Notes: a model not told the origin generated them from the letters alone. Numbered from the stretch's first letter, positions 24,027-35,507 are shown. The stretch: 64,000 bases of DNA from Flabesymbios commensalis (GCA_964017125.1 OZ024914.1:26951073-27015072); one strand, 5' to 3'. Numbers and translations: made by a program.

Positions 24027-24477
24027 TGTAGGATCCCTACTTCGCTTGTTTAATGTGGCAGTCGTCCCCACCCTCCCGGACGCGATGAGTCTGTGGACGA
24101 CTGCTTCGTTCTGGTACTTCGGTGCCGTGCGCATAGGGCCGAATCCCATGCGGTCGTGGTACTTTTCCCGCACTTAAGATAGAACGCTCAGCGACTGCGG
24201 ACGTGCCGCGGTCGCCCGCTCTGAGTTTAGTTAGACGTGTCGTGCGCGGGGTTGTACGTTGCTATTATCAAATGTCTAGACAAATAAACATGATAAGCAG
24301 AAGAGGAGTTTTGTGAGTTAATCAGAACCGTTGATCCGACAGGGAGGTGAAGTTTACGATATGATGGATATGAGTGTTAGGCAGTTTCTCCACGTCCACC
24401 CTTACAAGCCCATACTGGAGACCCTAACAATCCCATACTGGTGCCTCTGACGTGAGGGACTACCTAACAATCCCATA
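24027..24477 (+). repeat. 5' LTR of the non-autonomous element
   Basis: 451 bases, TG at the start. It carries a GC-rich promoter-like part ('cgtccccaccctcccggacg', 'gcccgctctgag') and an AATAAA signal within 'ctagacaaataaacatgata'. Its last ~90 bases contain a repeated 'aacaatcccatactgg' phrase with primer-site-like 'tggtgcctctgacgtgag' already inside, showing a local duplication around the LTR edge. The exact 3' boundary was chosen from the GACC target duplication. Confidence 0.78.
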
Positions 24478-27400
24478 CTGGTGACCCTGACGACTGATAG
24501 AGAACGCAACAGTGTTTTCACCAAGACTCAAATTGAAAACTGCTGTTTTCAAGGATAGTTTTATTTAAATATTAAGGGATTTTTTGAAAAAAATCATGAG
24601 CATTTTTTTCACCAAGGTACGTGAGAGCTGTAGGTCATATTAATATGCCAGTTTTAAACTAGATAGAAAGAGTTTTCAGAGGAGAAGTACGTTTTTTACG
24701 TCGAAAACGACATAATTTCCCTATTTTTTTACGAAATTCCACGAGTTTGGCGCTTTTTCAAGATGGCGACCTTGTCGGTTTTTCTAGAAGAACCCTGAAA
24801 TTTTTCTCATAGACTTAGTCTATATCATTTTTATAGTAAGAGTTTTTAAAATGCTTTCATCCTATTGATGCCACTGTAGGCGAGTAGGAAGTGGGTGTTT
24901 TCGAAAACTCCTTTTTATCGTTGATTGCCATAATTGGGTGACTCGATTTTAAAGTCCATAGACGAAGCCTCGTCATTTTTTGATTTTTCAGTAAAAATCG
25001 ACAAAAAATTATAAAATATCGCTTCGACTCAGATAACCTTTGTTAGGATTAGGGCCAAATAAAATTGTTCGCCTAAATGAATGCCAATAAACGGTCCTAG
25101 TTGGTCTGTTAAATATATTTCCAGGACCGTAGGTCAATATTTTATTATTATTACAATATGTTATTTCAGAGAATGCTGATTGTTATAAATGTATTTGGTA
25201 AGTGAGAGCCATATTGGATGCTGGTTCCCCTTGTTTAGCTAATCGCCCGCCGTGGGCAAACACGTGTCCCGCCATAGCCGGCATGCATTTGGACAGTGGA
25301 CCTGTGTCGCCTCATCACATTAGCATAAATTAGGCCGCCATTTTGATCTGGTGGAGTAGACTATTCACGTGTTCAAATTATACACGGCCTAGTCTCAAAT
25401 AATTTTTTTGAATACTTATAAATTTTCTTTTTCAAAACTGTTAAAAAAGAAGAAATGTAAATAAGCAGTTTCGGAAAGGGAATTATAGCACAAGTTGTGC
25501 GAGATTTTAAATAAGTCATAGTATAATTTTTTCACGTCGAAACGCCCCCTAGTGTTTGGCGTTGCTCTAGCCTACTTTTAGCGCCTTATTTGGGCACAGA
25601 GTAGATCATGAATATGCTAATGTGAGGCGAGACGTGGCTGCTGTTCAGTTTTATATGTACACACCGATACATGCACGCTGGCACAGGCACGCAGCAACGA
25701 GCTGCCTGCCGCACATGTTAGCAGTAACCGATCATACACCATACACACACCCACCACAGACGAAATAAATGCAACCGCTAAGACGACAGCCGATTTATAC
25801 GTCAGTCAACAAAACGAAGCTAGCGATTGATTCGGACGTTATTAACTCGTTTGTGACGAGGCCCGGAGATCTCCGTGATTCAGGGAGACCATTAGGATAC
25901 CTACCCCGGAGATCTCCGGGTCTGATTGCATGAGAAAACTATGACGTCATAAAATATTCTCGTTTCAGAAACAGAGCAGTAGCATAATAATCTCGTGTTC
26001 AAAGGGTTAAGAATGACTCGGTGATGAACGTGCCATATTTTCAGCGAAATGATATACTATATCATCAATCCGCATAGACTACTGTCAGTCACGTTTTAAA
26101 ATATTTTTCTAAAATAAATGTAGCTGTTTTTTATCGCAGTCACATTTAGCCTATCAGTTTGAGAACGAAATTTTCTCATGATAGTCGATTTCTGAAGAAT
26201 AAAAACTTATATAAATACAGAAATATTCGATTTGACAGTTGCGCTATTGCGAAACATTGCCAATATTTGCATGTGTTTTTCGATTTGTGTAAAAAAAAAT
26301 TTTTTCACCCAGGTCGATTTACAATATACTATTACCTTAGCTTAGCATAGCATGTCGTAAATATTTCAGGCATTTTATGTACAATTTTGACTTACAGTTT
26401 TCACTAAATAATTATATATGTGTGTGAACAAGTGCAAAGAAATTATGTGCAATCTTAGTGACGAATATTCAAATATCTCAGCAACCCCTGTTTCTCGCAA
26501 CATGCGACATAGCATGGACAATTTATACAGCCTACATTTCTAAGATTCAACATAAACAGACATTTTTTCATCTGGTCTAGACGGCAACGTACAACTACCC
26601 AGCGCACGACACGTCACGGACATAGGCTACGGAGAGTAGCGACCCCATACCCTGGCCAAAGGCCTGGGGTGTGCGCCTGCAATATAAAGGCTAGCCACCG
26701 ACATGGTGGAGAGGTGCATCACTTCAATAGTCAATAGAGTGATGTCCAACGACAGTTTGGTATTTTTTCATATATATATGACATTTTAAAACGTCGCCTA
26801 CCTCTCAGCCTCAGAGTTACAGGCGCTGCACTGGCGTCCTGTGTTGCCGATAAACCACGATCCTGTTCACCCTACAGAACACAGCGTGGGCATGTACACC
26901 ACGCATCAGCATACAGAACAGTATACGTGATTGTCTGATCCAGCCGACACGGCTAGCAATCAGCATCAGCAGTATTCTCAACAGCGTCTACTGTCCGGGG
27001 ATTCCCCACATTTACTGGTACGACATAGCATGACCAGATTCAGCGATAAACAGACATTTTTTAGCAAGTGCGAGACAGTTTACACCCCCCATTGCTGAAA
27101 TCGACAATACTGATAATAATATTAATAATGGACCTTCCAGATCTCAGCATCGACATCAGAACTTTCGTTTATCAGTTTTAAACTAATAATTTTAACTGAC
27201 ATTCCAGAAGACCAGAATTTCATCAGTCATTTTAATTATACCTACCTGCATTAGGCTTACCGAACATTAATAATTTCATAACCTGATTGTTTTTCAGATT
27301 AGTCATCATTCAATTCAATATTGGTGAATTTTTAATTAATTCCAGATTGCATATTTTTGTACCTTATATCGCCTCCGACTTTTACGATATATCGCCTCCG

Positions 27401-28590
27401 ACTTTTAAGATACATTGCTACCGACTTTTACGACGATGCATAGGTCTGTTTCTGTTCACCGCACGTCCGGTGATCTGACGCAGACATGTGCGTTTTTAAC
27501 TTTAATGTTTAGCCAACACAAGAGGGCGACTTTTGCGTTTGGCGCGCCGGCAACTAGCTGGTCATGTCCCACACGTGACATCTCGTGGAACAACTAGTTC
27601 CACTGCACATCGAAACGTGCATGCTAATCATGTCTTTTTGCGATCAAATTGCAGAATTATTTTAAACCCTGTGGTAGGGCACGCGCCTGAATCAGGTACG
27701 TCATAGCGTTACCGCATAATGCAACTCAAGGCTATCACACGGTGAGACGCCAGCTGTGATCGCTCAAATTAAAGGCCAACTAGGCCCGAGCACGATCATT
27801 CAGTATTTTACTCCTCGCGCTAATGGGGATTTGAGTATTTGCATTCGAACCGACGCTAAGATACGCACAATCGACCACACGAACCGAACCGATAATGCGA
27901 ACACATGTTCGATACAGTACTTGAGTACTGCCCCCTAATGATCAGCGAACGCAATAAATCGTTTTATATTTAGCATGTGTTGGACGCACCATCCACACAC
28001 GTGCTCGATTCGTGCGGCTGGCACTCGCGGTTTACTATAGCGCTGAACGATAAAGACTGCGAGACCAGCCACACGCATCGCACTATTACATTTTTTCACA
28101 TTGTATTGCATGTAGTTTAAGTAGTCATTTTGCATGAGCAATTTACGTAAAAGTTTGACTATATTTTAATTACGAGACTATTAGGCTACTACAGGCCTGG
28201 CAACATTGTGTAAAATATGTAAACTGTAATTACATTCTTCAGCAAGATAATTGTTAAATTATAATGGAAATGTTAAACAAATGAATCGGTTGGTCGCAGC
28301 TAGCAGCATATGACATATGTAAATATATAATAGGACAGTTGGTGTTACGAGGATAGGACAATTGGTGTTACGAGGATAGGACAATTGGTGTTAAGAGGAT
28401 GGGACAATGTTTTCATTACTGATGCTGCGACGTCAACCACCCACGCTGTATTAACAATAACCACCCACGCTGTAATTTTTCACACCCTGGTTAGTTATAA
28501 GAGGTTACATTATATACAATCCCCGCTACTTGCACGAAGCAGTCTCCTACACGTCAGTTGGGTCATACGTTATCACTAACCCGGGGGTAA
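24478..28590 (+). other. internal region of the LTR element, no long ORF
   Basis: No frame longer than about 65 residues and none with retroviral motifs. Visible structures: a threefold 'cgcctccgacttttacgat' phrase at 27365-27435; a duplicated 'aacagacattttttca/agc' phrase near 26565 and 27050; three ~26-base units 'gataggacaattggtgttac' at 28331-28402. Whether this is captured host DNA or degenerate element DNA cannot be told from sequence alone. Confidence 0.6.
28331..28402. repeat. 26-base tandem repeat, three units
   Basis: Units 'aggacagttggtgttacgag', 'aggacaattggtgttacgag', 'aggacaattggtgttaagag' follow each other near the right end of the internal region. Confidence 0.9.
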
Positions 28591-29018
28591 TGTAGGATCC
28601 CTACTTCGCTTGTTTAATGCGGCAGTCGTCCCCACCCTCCCGGACGCGATGAGTCTGTAGACGACTGCCTCGTTCTGGTACTTCGGTGCCGTGCACATAG
28701 GGCCGAATCCCATGCGGCCGTGGTACTTTTCCCGCACTTAAGACCGGTGCCGCCGGTCGCCCGCTCTGAGTTAAGTTAGACGTGTCGTGCCCGGGGTTGT
28801 ACGTTGCTATTATCAAATGTCTAGACAAATAAACATGATAAGCAGAAGAGGAGTTTTGTGAGTTAATCAGAACCGTTGATCTGACAGGGAGATGAAGTTT
28901 AGGATATGATGGAGAGTATTAGGGAGTTTCTCCCGTCCACCCTTACAAGCCCATACTGGAGACCCTAACAATCCCATACTGGTGCCTCCGACGTGAGAGA
29001 CTACCTAACAATCCCATA
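28591..29018 (+). repeat. 3' LTR of the non-autonomous element
   Basis: 428 bases; same order of landmarks as the 5' copy ('ggtacttcggtgccgtgc', 'gtcgcccgctctgagt', AATAAA, 'aacaatcccata'). It is preceded by 'acccgggggtaa', a weak purine tract. It is followed by GACC, completing the target duplication. Confidence 0.78.
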
Positions 29019-29850
29019 GACCCACCCGCATGCGCATCATAACCAACGTCCTAAGCAAAGGAGTCCGTCATAGTTAAATATTATGAATCATCAAAGCTAA
29101 ACCACTTAGTCTACATGAATCTTCACGTTTTTTTGTGTATCCTTGTAACCTTTCAATACCAGTCACGTCCTAACTGTAGGCCTAACCCAAGACATTATGC
29201 CTATGTAAAAAACAATATGTGTGTAGGCTTATAGATTCAACAGCCCAAACATATGCCTACCAATAGACCTACAGGGTGAATGTACGCCTATATAGGCTGT
29301 TGAATAAACCATATATTTATAATCAACATAACTGGTAAAAGAGGGGGGCTATTAAAACCTCGGGGGGGGGGGCTGGATTATTTATCCGCGCATAATTTCA
29401 ACTGGTCTAACTCTTGGCTTGGTGGCACGCTGAACATGTCTAATTTGATTAGGCCTGGTCTAGATCTTGAAATATATTATTTATTTCATAAAGAGCCGGT
29501 CCGGGGTTTTATGCTAAAATACTCCACCCCCACACCCTCCGGCCGATTGAATGGTTGCCCTCTAGAAATGTAATTTTAGGCCTATTCTGTGGAATGCAGT
29601 GACGTCACCGGAATGACTACTCGGGGGAAAACAATGTCATGTGAGAACCCCTCCCCATACTTCATTGTATTAGCGAGCTCAGTGAATACATCGGAGGTCA
29701 AGGTTATTGAGTTTCGCAGAATAGGCCCACACTAGCACGATACACTGACCCACTGTCGCAGACGATGGTCCAACATTGAGCCAACAGTAGGTCGGTTTAT
29801 CATGTTTACTTGGGACAAAAATAAAGGGTAAAAACGCCTATAGAGGTGAT

Positions 29851-29963
29851 TACCCAGCAAACACGACACATTCACCCGAAGCTGGGTTGATGTTGGGCCA
29901 CCGTCCACGACGCTGGCCCAACATCAACCCATCCTTGGGTGAATATGTCTTGTTTGCCGGGTA
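29851..29963. mobile_element. near-palindromic MITE, 113 bases
   Basis: TACCCAGCAAACACGACACA at the left mirrors ..TGTCTTGTTTGCCGGGTA at the right, and the inner halves ('gttgatgttgggcca' and 'tggcccaacatcaac') also pair, so almost the entire element is one hairpin around 'ccgtccacgacgc'. Family members: 6150-6240, 10525-10605, 46790-46860. It lies only 55 bases upstream of the cysteine-rich exon and supplies the first ATG of the long frame running into that exon. Confidence 0.8.
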
Positions 29964-30018
29964 CCATTTTAAGGGTAGGCTAGATACCACAGTTAACCAG
30001 GATACATTTCTCATGCAG

Positions 30019-30381
30019 GTGTCCCCGCTGGAAACAGAGTATCCCACGGCTACACAGGGTTCCGGATTGTGGATTGGAGGACATCAGCACGTTCGTATGC
30101 ACCCCTGGCCTCAGCTTTACAACATACACAGACTCAGTGATCACTACACCAACTACTACTACGAGTGTGCTCCACGCCCAACAAAATGCTGTAGCCACGA
30201 GGCATGTGGCTCTGATATTTTGTTCTGCCATGACGAGATGTGTAAGGCTAAAGTTGCAAGTGGGGGGTCGTGTGCTGGTCTTGGTGACGATGCGTGTTAC
30301 TGTAGCCGTAGATTGACCCCTTTTTGTGATAATGGGCTGTGTAACTGCCGAGAAAAAGTCAAGAATAATCTGTGTCCCTGA
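30019..30381 (+). CDS. terminal exon of a cysteine-rich (EB-module-like) secreted-type protein
   Basis: After the acceptor 'catttctcatgcag' a 120-codon frame runs to a TGA at 30379-30381. It has about 13 cysteines in the last 70 residues: ECAPRPTKCCSHEACG, FCHDEMCKAK, GGSCAGLGDDACYCS, FCDNGLCNCREK, ending NNLCP. The C-x(n)-GxSC / CxNGxCxC spacing resembles EB-type extracellular modules (family knowledge), implying disulphide-bonded, secreted or ectodomain location. The first half (GSGLWIGGHQHVRMHPWPQL) is not recognised. The open frame continues upstream to 29887, but that part is MITE sequence, so I place the exon start at the acceptor, phase 0. Upstream exons are not found; the LTR element occupies most of the upstream DNA. 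No clear AATAAA follows. Confidence 0.6.
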   Translation: MSPLETEYPTATQGSGLWIGGHQHVRMHPWPQLYNIHRLSDHYTNYYYECAPRPTKCCSHEACGSDILFCHDEMCKAKVASGGSCAGLGDDACYCSRRLTPFCDNGLCNCREKVKNNLCP

Positions 30382-31006
30382 GTTGTTGATCAAACATCTT
30401 TTTTAAACGAACACTTCATGTCTAAATACAAAGTATTTCTAACCCCTATAAATTACTAGAAGTGTTTTTGAGGCAATAACCAAAAAATGTATTAAAATGG
30501 AGTTCCCCTGTATTTTGTCCTATCGATAACATTCGCGAAATATATCTTACAGTAAATCACATAATTTTTTTTATTCGTTGTAGGCCTAATAGGAGTGATA
30601 AATTATCTAATGAAACAAATGAAATGAAAACAATATAATGTAATAGTAGGCGAAATATCGTAAATTTATAGTTTGACATTCGAATTAATGTGAAGATATT
30701 TTATTCCACTTTTTTAAACAAATATATACGCCACTCTTTACATTAACACTGCCTGATTATTTTATTTCGGAATTATTTTTTGTAACGATTTGTTTAGAAA
30801 TATACAACAGATTCACATTCAATTTTATTCAAAAGATCCTTTATTTAAGTCTTGTTGTGATCAGCTCCCCAGTAAAATAGCCAGCTATCTGACAGTCAAA
30901 TCTCTATTTCAGTCCTGATTAATATATATTCATGTTTCTAAAAATTGGAAATATTTTAATAATTCTGATGAGTATAATAATATGTTATACCAGCGACAGA
31001 ATGAGC

Positions 31007-31575
31007 TTAAAGCAGCCCCTTGGGATGACATCAATTTTCGTTTTTAGTTTTGTAATGAAGTAGTGTATCCCCCAGATCATGATTTCATTTTTTTCAGAGT
31101 TTTTAGATTTTTATAAATATTTCTTATTAATATTTCCATGAAACCGATTAAAACCCAAACACACTTTTTGTATAGCTAAACACATGCTGAAGGACGATTG
31201 AACGTTCCTACAGCACTGGGCCACATGTTGATGCCGTCGGCCCAGCGTTGGGCAGACAATCAGTGTTGCCGTGTATCCCCCCCATGTCCTGACTAAAAGA
31301 CACCAATTAGCGGCCAATTAGCGGCGATTGCCTTGATCTCCCTGTCCAAGACGTGGGAATATGTGGTGTAAAGTCCTGTATATTGCTGACTTGTTTTGTT
31401 TACATGGCAATATACAACCTGGAAATATAGCTATTTCACTCTTTTTCGGTGCTTTAAAATTTTTTTTTGACTTTTTTGTATTTTCAGTTAAGATCAGTAG
31501 GCTATAAGGCTTCAAATAAGTTAATTTTTCAAAATTGACAACATTGAAAATGTCTCATCCCAAGGGGTCCCTTTA
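31007..31575. mobile_element. MITE family A, copy 2
   Basis: Begins TTAAAGCAGCCCCTTGGG and ends at '..ccaaggggtccctttaa'. Colinear with 6935-7482 over the whole length. Flanking duplication is not resolvable. It is followed at once by a half copy of MITE family B. Confidence 0.75.
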
Positions 31576-31756
31576 AAATCATCACTCGAACTGTAAAAGT
31601 TTTTTAATTTTTGTGCTGCACATTTACCAGTTAAGCGAGATATAAAAATGAAATTGCAGTTCAGTCTATGAACAAGTTTACATCATATGGTCATAATAAA
31701 AAGCCAAAACAAAATTACTGATTTTTTTATGATTTTAGCCTGATTGTGTCGCTTTA
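31576..31756. mobile_element. MITE family B, half copy
   Basis: Shares 'gctgcacatttaccagttaa', 'acatcatatggtcataata' and 'atgattttagcctga' with the right half of the complete palindromic element at 60981-61372. The left half is missing. Confidence 0.65.
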
Positions 31757-31922
31757 AATTTTGAACGGATAACAGATTCGGAATTCATTTATTCCAAAAG
31801 ATTTCTTATTGTAATCAGCTCAGCAGCAAGACAGACAGCTATCTGGCAGTCAAATCTTCACCTCCATCTCAGTTCTGGTTAAAATTCTTGCATGTTGCAC
31901 AATGGACTACAACTTTAATAAC

Positions 31923-32126
31923 TTAAAGATGATCTATCACCCCTTATATGGTATGAATAATTATGTCCTTATATGGGGTGATTGGCTATCATGTGACCCT
32001 CTCAGAGGGTCACATGATAGCCAACCAACCCATATAAGGAAACACTTGTGCCCCATCTTGTGGCAACTTTGATTTATTTGTCACAAATTTATTCATACTA
32101 TATAAGGGGTGATAGATCACCTTTAA
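31923..32126. mobile_element. palindromic MITE family C, ~204 bases
   Basis: Left end TTAAAGATGATCTATCACCC pairs with the right end (reverse complement TTAAAGGTGATCTATCACCC). Inner arms also pair: 'ggctatcatgtgaccctctc' with 'agagggtcacatgatagcc', and 'ccttatatgg' with 'ccatataagg'. TTAA at both edges suggests a TTAA or TA target. No coding content. Confidence 0.8.
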
Positions 32127-33040
32127 TATCGTATTTTGATCTCTAATGATTGAGTGACTGATTAAAATTTCAAAAAGATTATAACATTTCAACTACAGAC
32201 TCATATTACATCCTATATTATGTTTCCTGGTGATCTAAAATATCAACCTCCTATTACGTAAAGTGAACACTTTTTTGTATGTTTTTTTTTGTGCAAAAGA
32301 AAGAAAACAAAGACGAAAAATAATGTTTACACGAAAGAATATAGAGTTTTTTCTTTCAATAGTCGGGGGCCCTGGTATAATGACTAGGCCGAATGACTAT
32401 CGCATTGGTGTTTTCTCTTGTATTAAGGTTTCAAAGCAACATCTTTCTCCCCTCTTGTAAAAATCTGTATTTTGGGGAGCTTATGTGAACAATAGGTAGC
32501 TCGGCCTCAGACCAAATCTATTAAAAATAGAATAGTCTACAACAAAACTAAAATGATGGATCCATAATATTTATTGATAATTTATAAATTCTGCAATATG
32601 ATTAACTTAATGGAAAAGAAAATTTTCCTCTGTCAGCTAAATTTGCTTTTGCTGTTTTCCACCTTTCCCATGTCAGATAGAGGCCATATCTGTAAAACAA
32701 ACACAAAGCGACTGTTATCGACACAAAAAACATTGAAAGCATCCCAATCATACATTACACGGTCACAAACAAACCCAAAAATAACTTTCAAATTGTTGAG
32801 ACTACCGGGGTAGGCCTACATCTATCATTTTGATAAAAAAAGATCCACGTAGCGAGTAATGTCGATTTTCTTCAAGATGGTTACTGCCAGTCATTTTTTT
32901 AATAGATTCTTCCCCAAAAAAATTAGATCGTGCGAAATACATAGAAGTATCACGTTATATTTAAATGCAATTCAACCAAAGCTTCAGAAGATATTACAAG
33001 CACAAGTAAGCCCTTTTAGCCTCGGAGCAAACATATATAT

Positions 33041-33190
33041 AGGTAAGTAGCTAGATCAAATGTCTTCTTAGCATCACTTTCCGGCCACTATGGCCATTTA
33101 AGTGACTTTGAATATGTCAAGTTACAAAACTCTAGCTGAAAATAGTTATGTCTACACTAGAAATAAACAGTTAATATCTGACACCTATCT
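33041..33190 (-). mobile_element. LINE/SINE 3' tail with shared hairpin
   Basis: Minus-strand tail: '..cacttaaatggccatagt' + 'ggccggaaagtgatgc' and a terminal 'agctacttac'. Upstream part ('ctagtgtagacataactatt') aligns with the family at 9680 and 33576-33745. 32130-33040 contains no supported gene. Confidence 0.65.
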
Positions 33191-33324
33191 ATAACTATCT
33201 TGTATTGAATATATACAATTTAAAAACCGGAGACAGTGCCAGCAATACACAATATAAATTATCACTAAAATCAATGATAGCAATTAAACCACAAATCAAT
33301 GTAGGCCTATGTGTCAAAATAAAT

Positions 33325-33570
33325 ACTAATTATAGTAGAAACAAATAATGCTTATCACTTTTCGACAAAACCAAATACAGTTGTGTCAAAATATTATTAA
33401 AATAGGACCAATGACCATGACCATTGAAGCTGCTATTGAATATATAATACGGATGAAATATACACAAAAATATATATAATAATAACAGTTTTTCTAGAAA
33501 AAGTGTCTGTACAAGATCACCACCTACAGCCATTTTGTTTATAATGGATTCTTCCCAACAGTAAATCGGA
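33325..33570 (-). repeat. tail-containing repeat, copy 1 of a direct pair
   Basis: Shares with 34255-34560: 'agtagaaacaaataatgctt', 'cacttttcgacaaaaccaaa', 'attgaagctgctattgaata', 'agtttttctagaaaaagtg' and 'tggattcttcccaac'. Orientation inferred from the '(gta)n..cacttttcg' tail, which reads 3' to the left. The parallel minus-strand frames (33330-33533 and 34397-34618) reflect this duplication, not a gene. Confidence 0.7.
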
Positions 33571-33575
33571 TCAGC

Positions 33576-33745
33576 AGTAAGTAAGTAAAATATCTATTTA
33601 CGTCATTTTTCGGCCAGTTTGGCCATTTAAATGACAATTCCGACTAAAAAGATTATCATATCTTGCACAGTAAAAGCGATAAAAATATAAAGACTAAACT
33701 AATAACAGTATGTCTGCACTAAGATATTCAAATAAAAACTGCATC
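33576..33745 (-). mobile_element. LINE/SINE 3' tail with shared hairpin
   Basis: Minus strand: 'cttagtgcagacatactgtt', 'cttttactgtgcaagatatg', hairpin 'gtcatttaaatggccaaact' + 'ggccgaaaaatgac', then '(ttac)n'. Best match to the plus-strand copy at 9680-9835. Confidence 0.72.
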
Positions 33746-34194
33746 CATACCATTATAAATTATTAGTAACTTGATAGTTACAACCCTGATAAATCAATCA
33801 ATGACGATACACTAATATAATTCAACAGATGTGCTGGACGATCAATCTTAGGGTGGCAGACACCCCAGAGAAATCACCAAGAACAAATCAAGGAAAGTAG
33901 ACCCACTGTAAGACATACACACTGAGGGACATCAATACACGGGAAAAAAGTCTACGTGATGAGAAGAAAATTAAAAATAACAAATCATAAAGAAATTATG
34001 CGCCCCCACAGTTGGCGATCAGGTCTGTCATTGAGAATTAGCACGACAGAGCGATCACAAACCGTGAGAGCACTGCAAGTCACCACAAGCTAATTGTATG
34101 TCAATGGTCTCCGCCCTGACATCCCGCACCATCCACAGGACGCCACAGAGAAATGAAAAACAATAAAATGAAAAGCTAATTATATGACAATGGT

Positions 34195-34613
34195 TTCATC
34201 AGGATCATCAGGAATATCTAGAGAACCACAACACAAAACTTGAGCCAACGAACTGTAATAAATATATAATAATAGTAGAAACAAATAATGCTTAACATCA
34301 CTTTTCGACAAAACCAAATAGAGTTGTGTAAAATATTATGAAAATAGGACAAATGCCGGTTCAGTGCCGGAGTGGGGAAGTAAAATTGTGGCTCGACTAA
34401 AGTCTGAGCCCATTGAAGCTGCTATTGAATATATAATACGGATGAAATATACACAAACATATATAGAATAATAACAGTTTTTCTAGAAAAAGTGCCTGTA
34501 CAAAATCACTGCCGACAACTATTTTGTTTACAATTGATTCTTCCCAACGATAAATTGGATCATCAGGAATATCTAGAGAACCACAACACCAAACTTGATC
34601 CAACGAACTGTAA
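34195..34613 (-). repeat. tail-containing repeat, copy 2, with nested partial copy
   Basis: 34255-34613 matches 33325-33570 and extends further, ending 'tcatcaggaatatctagaga' ... 'gaactgtaat'. The same ending occurs at 34202-34256, so a third, 3'-most fragment lies directly against copy 2. Sequence between copies (33750-34190) has no gene. Confidence 0.65.
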
Positions 34614-34951
34614 TCCAACCAATAGTTCTTAAATCAATTATTGGGTTGGGAGACAGCAAGCGTTTTGGGCGACCATTATGGCTCGGTGCCAAAAAATATA
34701 TCGCAAGAATGTCCCAGGCACATAGATCATATATATCAGTACAAAATAAATACAATTCATCAGTTGATTTTTTAGTGCGAGCTATACTGATTTGCGGATA
34801 TGGCTGATGCGGTGGCGAAAAATGGTACACACTATAAGCATCTAATTGGGGTTGTTTAATTAGCGATAAAGAATACTTCAATATTGCATGTCTGATTGCA
34901 TGAAAAGTTTTGAAATAAAGAAGTCAATTTGTCAAGTTACAACCCCCTTAC

Positions 34952-35062
34952 CTTGTAAAATACTCTACTGCGGAGAAGTGCGTAAGGCACTGGCCCATAT
35001 GTTCGGGAGTCTGTGGAATTCTTTGCGTTGTCTCCTTCTAACCAAACATGACCTCGTGGAAC
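34952..35062 (-). CDS. IMMP1L: IMMP1L, penultimate-type exon (peptidase C-terminal core)
   Basis: Mitochondrial inner membrane peptidase subunit 1, a signal-peptidase-I-type Ser/Lys protease that trims intermembrane-space presequences (family knowledge). Acceptor 'acatgttgcag', donor aag|gtaagg, exactly 37 codons in phase 0. The residues [20 protein letters not shown] followed by [17 protein letters not shown] match the human [12 protein letters not shown]...YGPIPYGLIRGRIFFK region as I remember it; [19 protein letters not shown] is the family's box E. Directly follows the 35508-35625 exon with matching phase; the junction after FSRKY sits at the same place as in vertebrates. The last exon (IWP...-type) was not found. 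Confidence 0.92.
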
Positions 35063-35507
35063 CTGCAACATGTAACATATTTATAATGAAAGCCTTAATG
35101 TAGTCGTTTCACAATGAAAAAGAATAAAAATAATAAGAATAAAAACAGAATAAAAATAATAATCTGCATGGTTGAAGTCTTTTTATTATGCAAAATGACC
35201 CCAAATCCAATGCCAATAAACCGAGAATCTGTGTTCACCGTCAATATTTATCTGTTGCCTACTCTGGCTTGGTGCACCGCATAGGTAGGGTGTAGTACCA
35301 CATTGTTATGCTAGTTAGATATAAAACAATGATTTGAAGCAATCAAAAGTGCTACAGACAGAACAAATATGAACCCAGTGAGATAGAATAGTTCACGACG
35401 AATCGACAATGCATGTGAAAATATTGAATTAAAAAAACATTAACAACATTTTCAGCTGATAATAAAAGTTAACAATTAAAGATAAATATAATTTTACAAT
35501 AACTTAC

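Larger units (their letters stand above)
24027..29018 (+). mobile_element. LTR-flanked element without gag-pol (non-autonomous, LARD-like)
   Basis: Two direct repeats, 24027-24477 and 28591-29018, start TGTAGGATCCC and end in CAATCCCATA. The outer flanks are the same four bases GACC (24023-24026 and 29019-29022), i.e. a target duplication for the whole unit. Directly after the first repeat comes TGGTGACCCTGACG, which fits a primer-binding site for tRNA-Trp as used by CsRn1-type Gypsy elements (family knowledge). The ~4.1-kb interior has no recognisable gag, protease, RT or integrase, so it depends on a partner for movement. The two repeats differ at roughly 3-4% of aligned bases plus one short indel, suggesting a moderately young insertion. 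Structurally it looks whole for a non-autonomous element. Confidence 0.78.

Noticed and set aside
24500-28590. Looked for gag, RT or integrase motifs inside the LTR element
   Set aside because: No frame shows zinc knuckle, DSG, FDLxxGY, YxDD or HHCC-type motifs; the interior is treated as non-coding.
34573-34881. 102-residue minus-strand ORF as the last IMMP1L exon
   Set aside because: Its end (APSHNGRPKRLLSPNP) vaguely recalls the IMMP1L C-terminus, but there is no acceptor in the right phase and part of the ORF is repeat sequence shared with 34195-34256.
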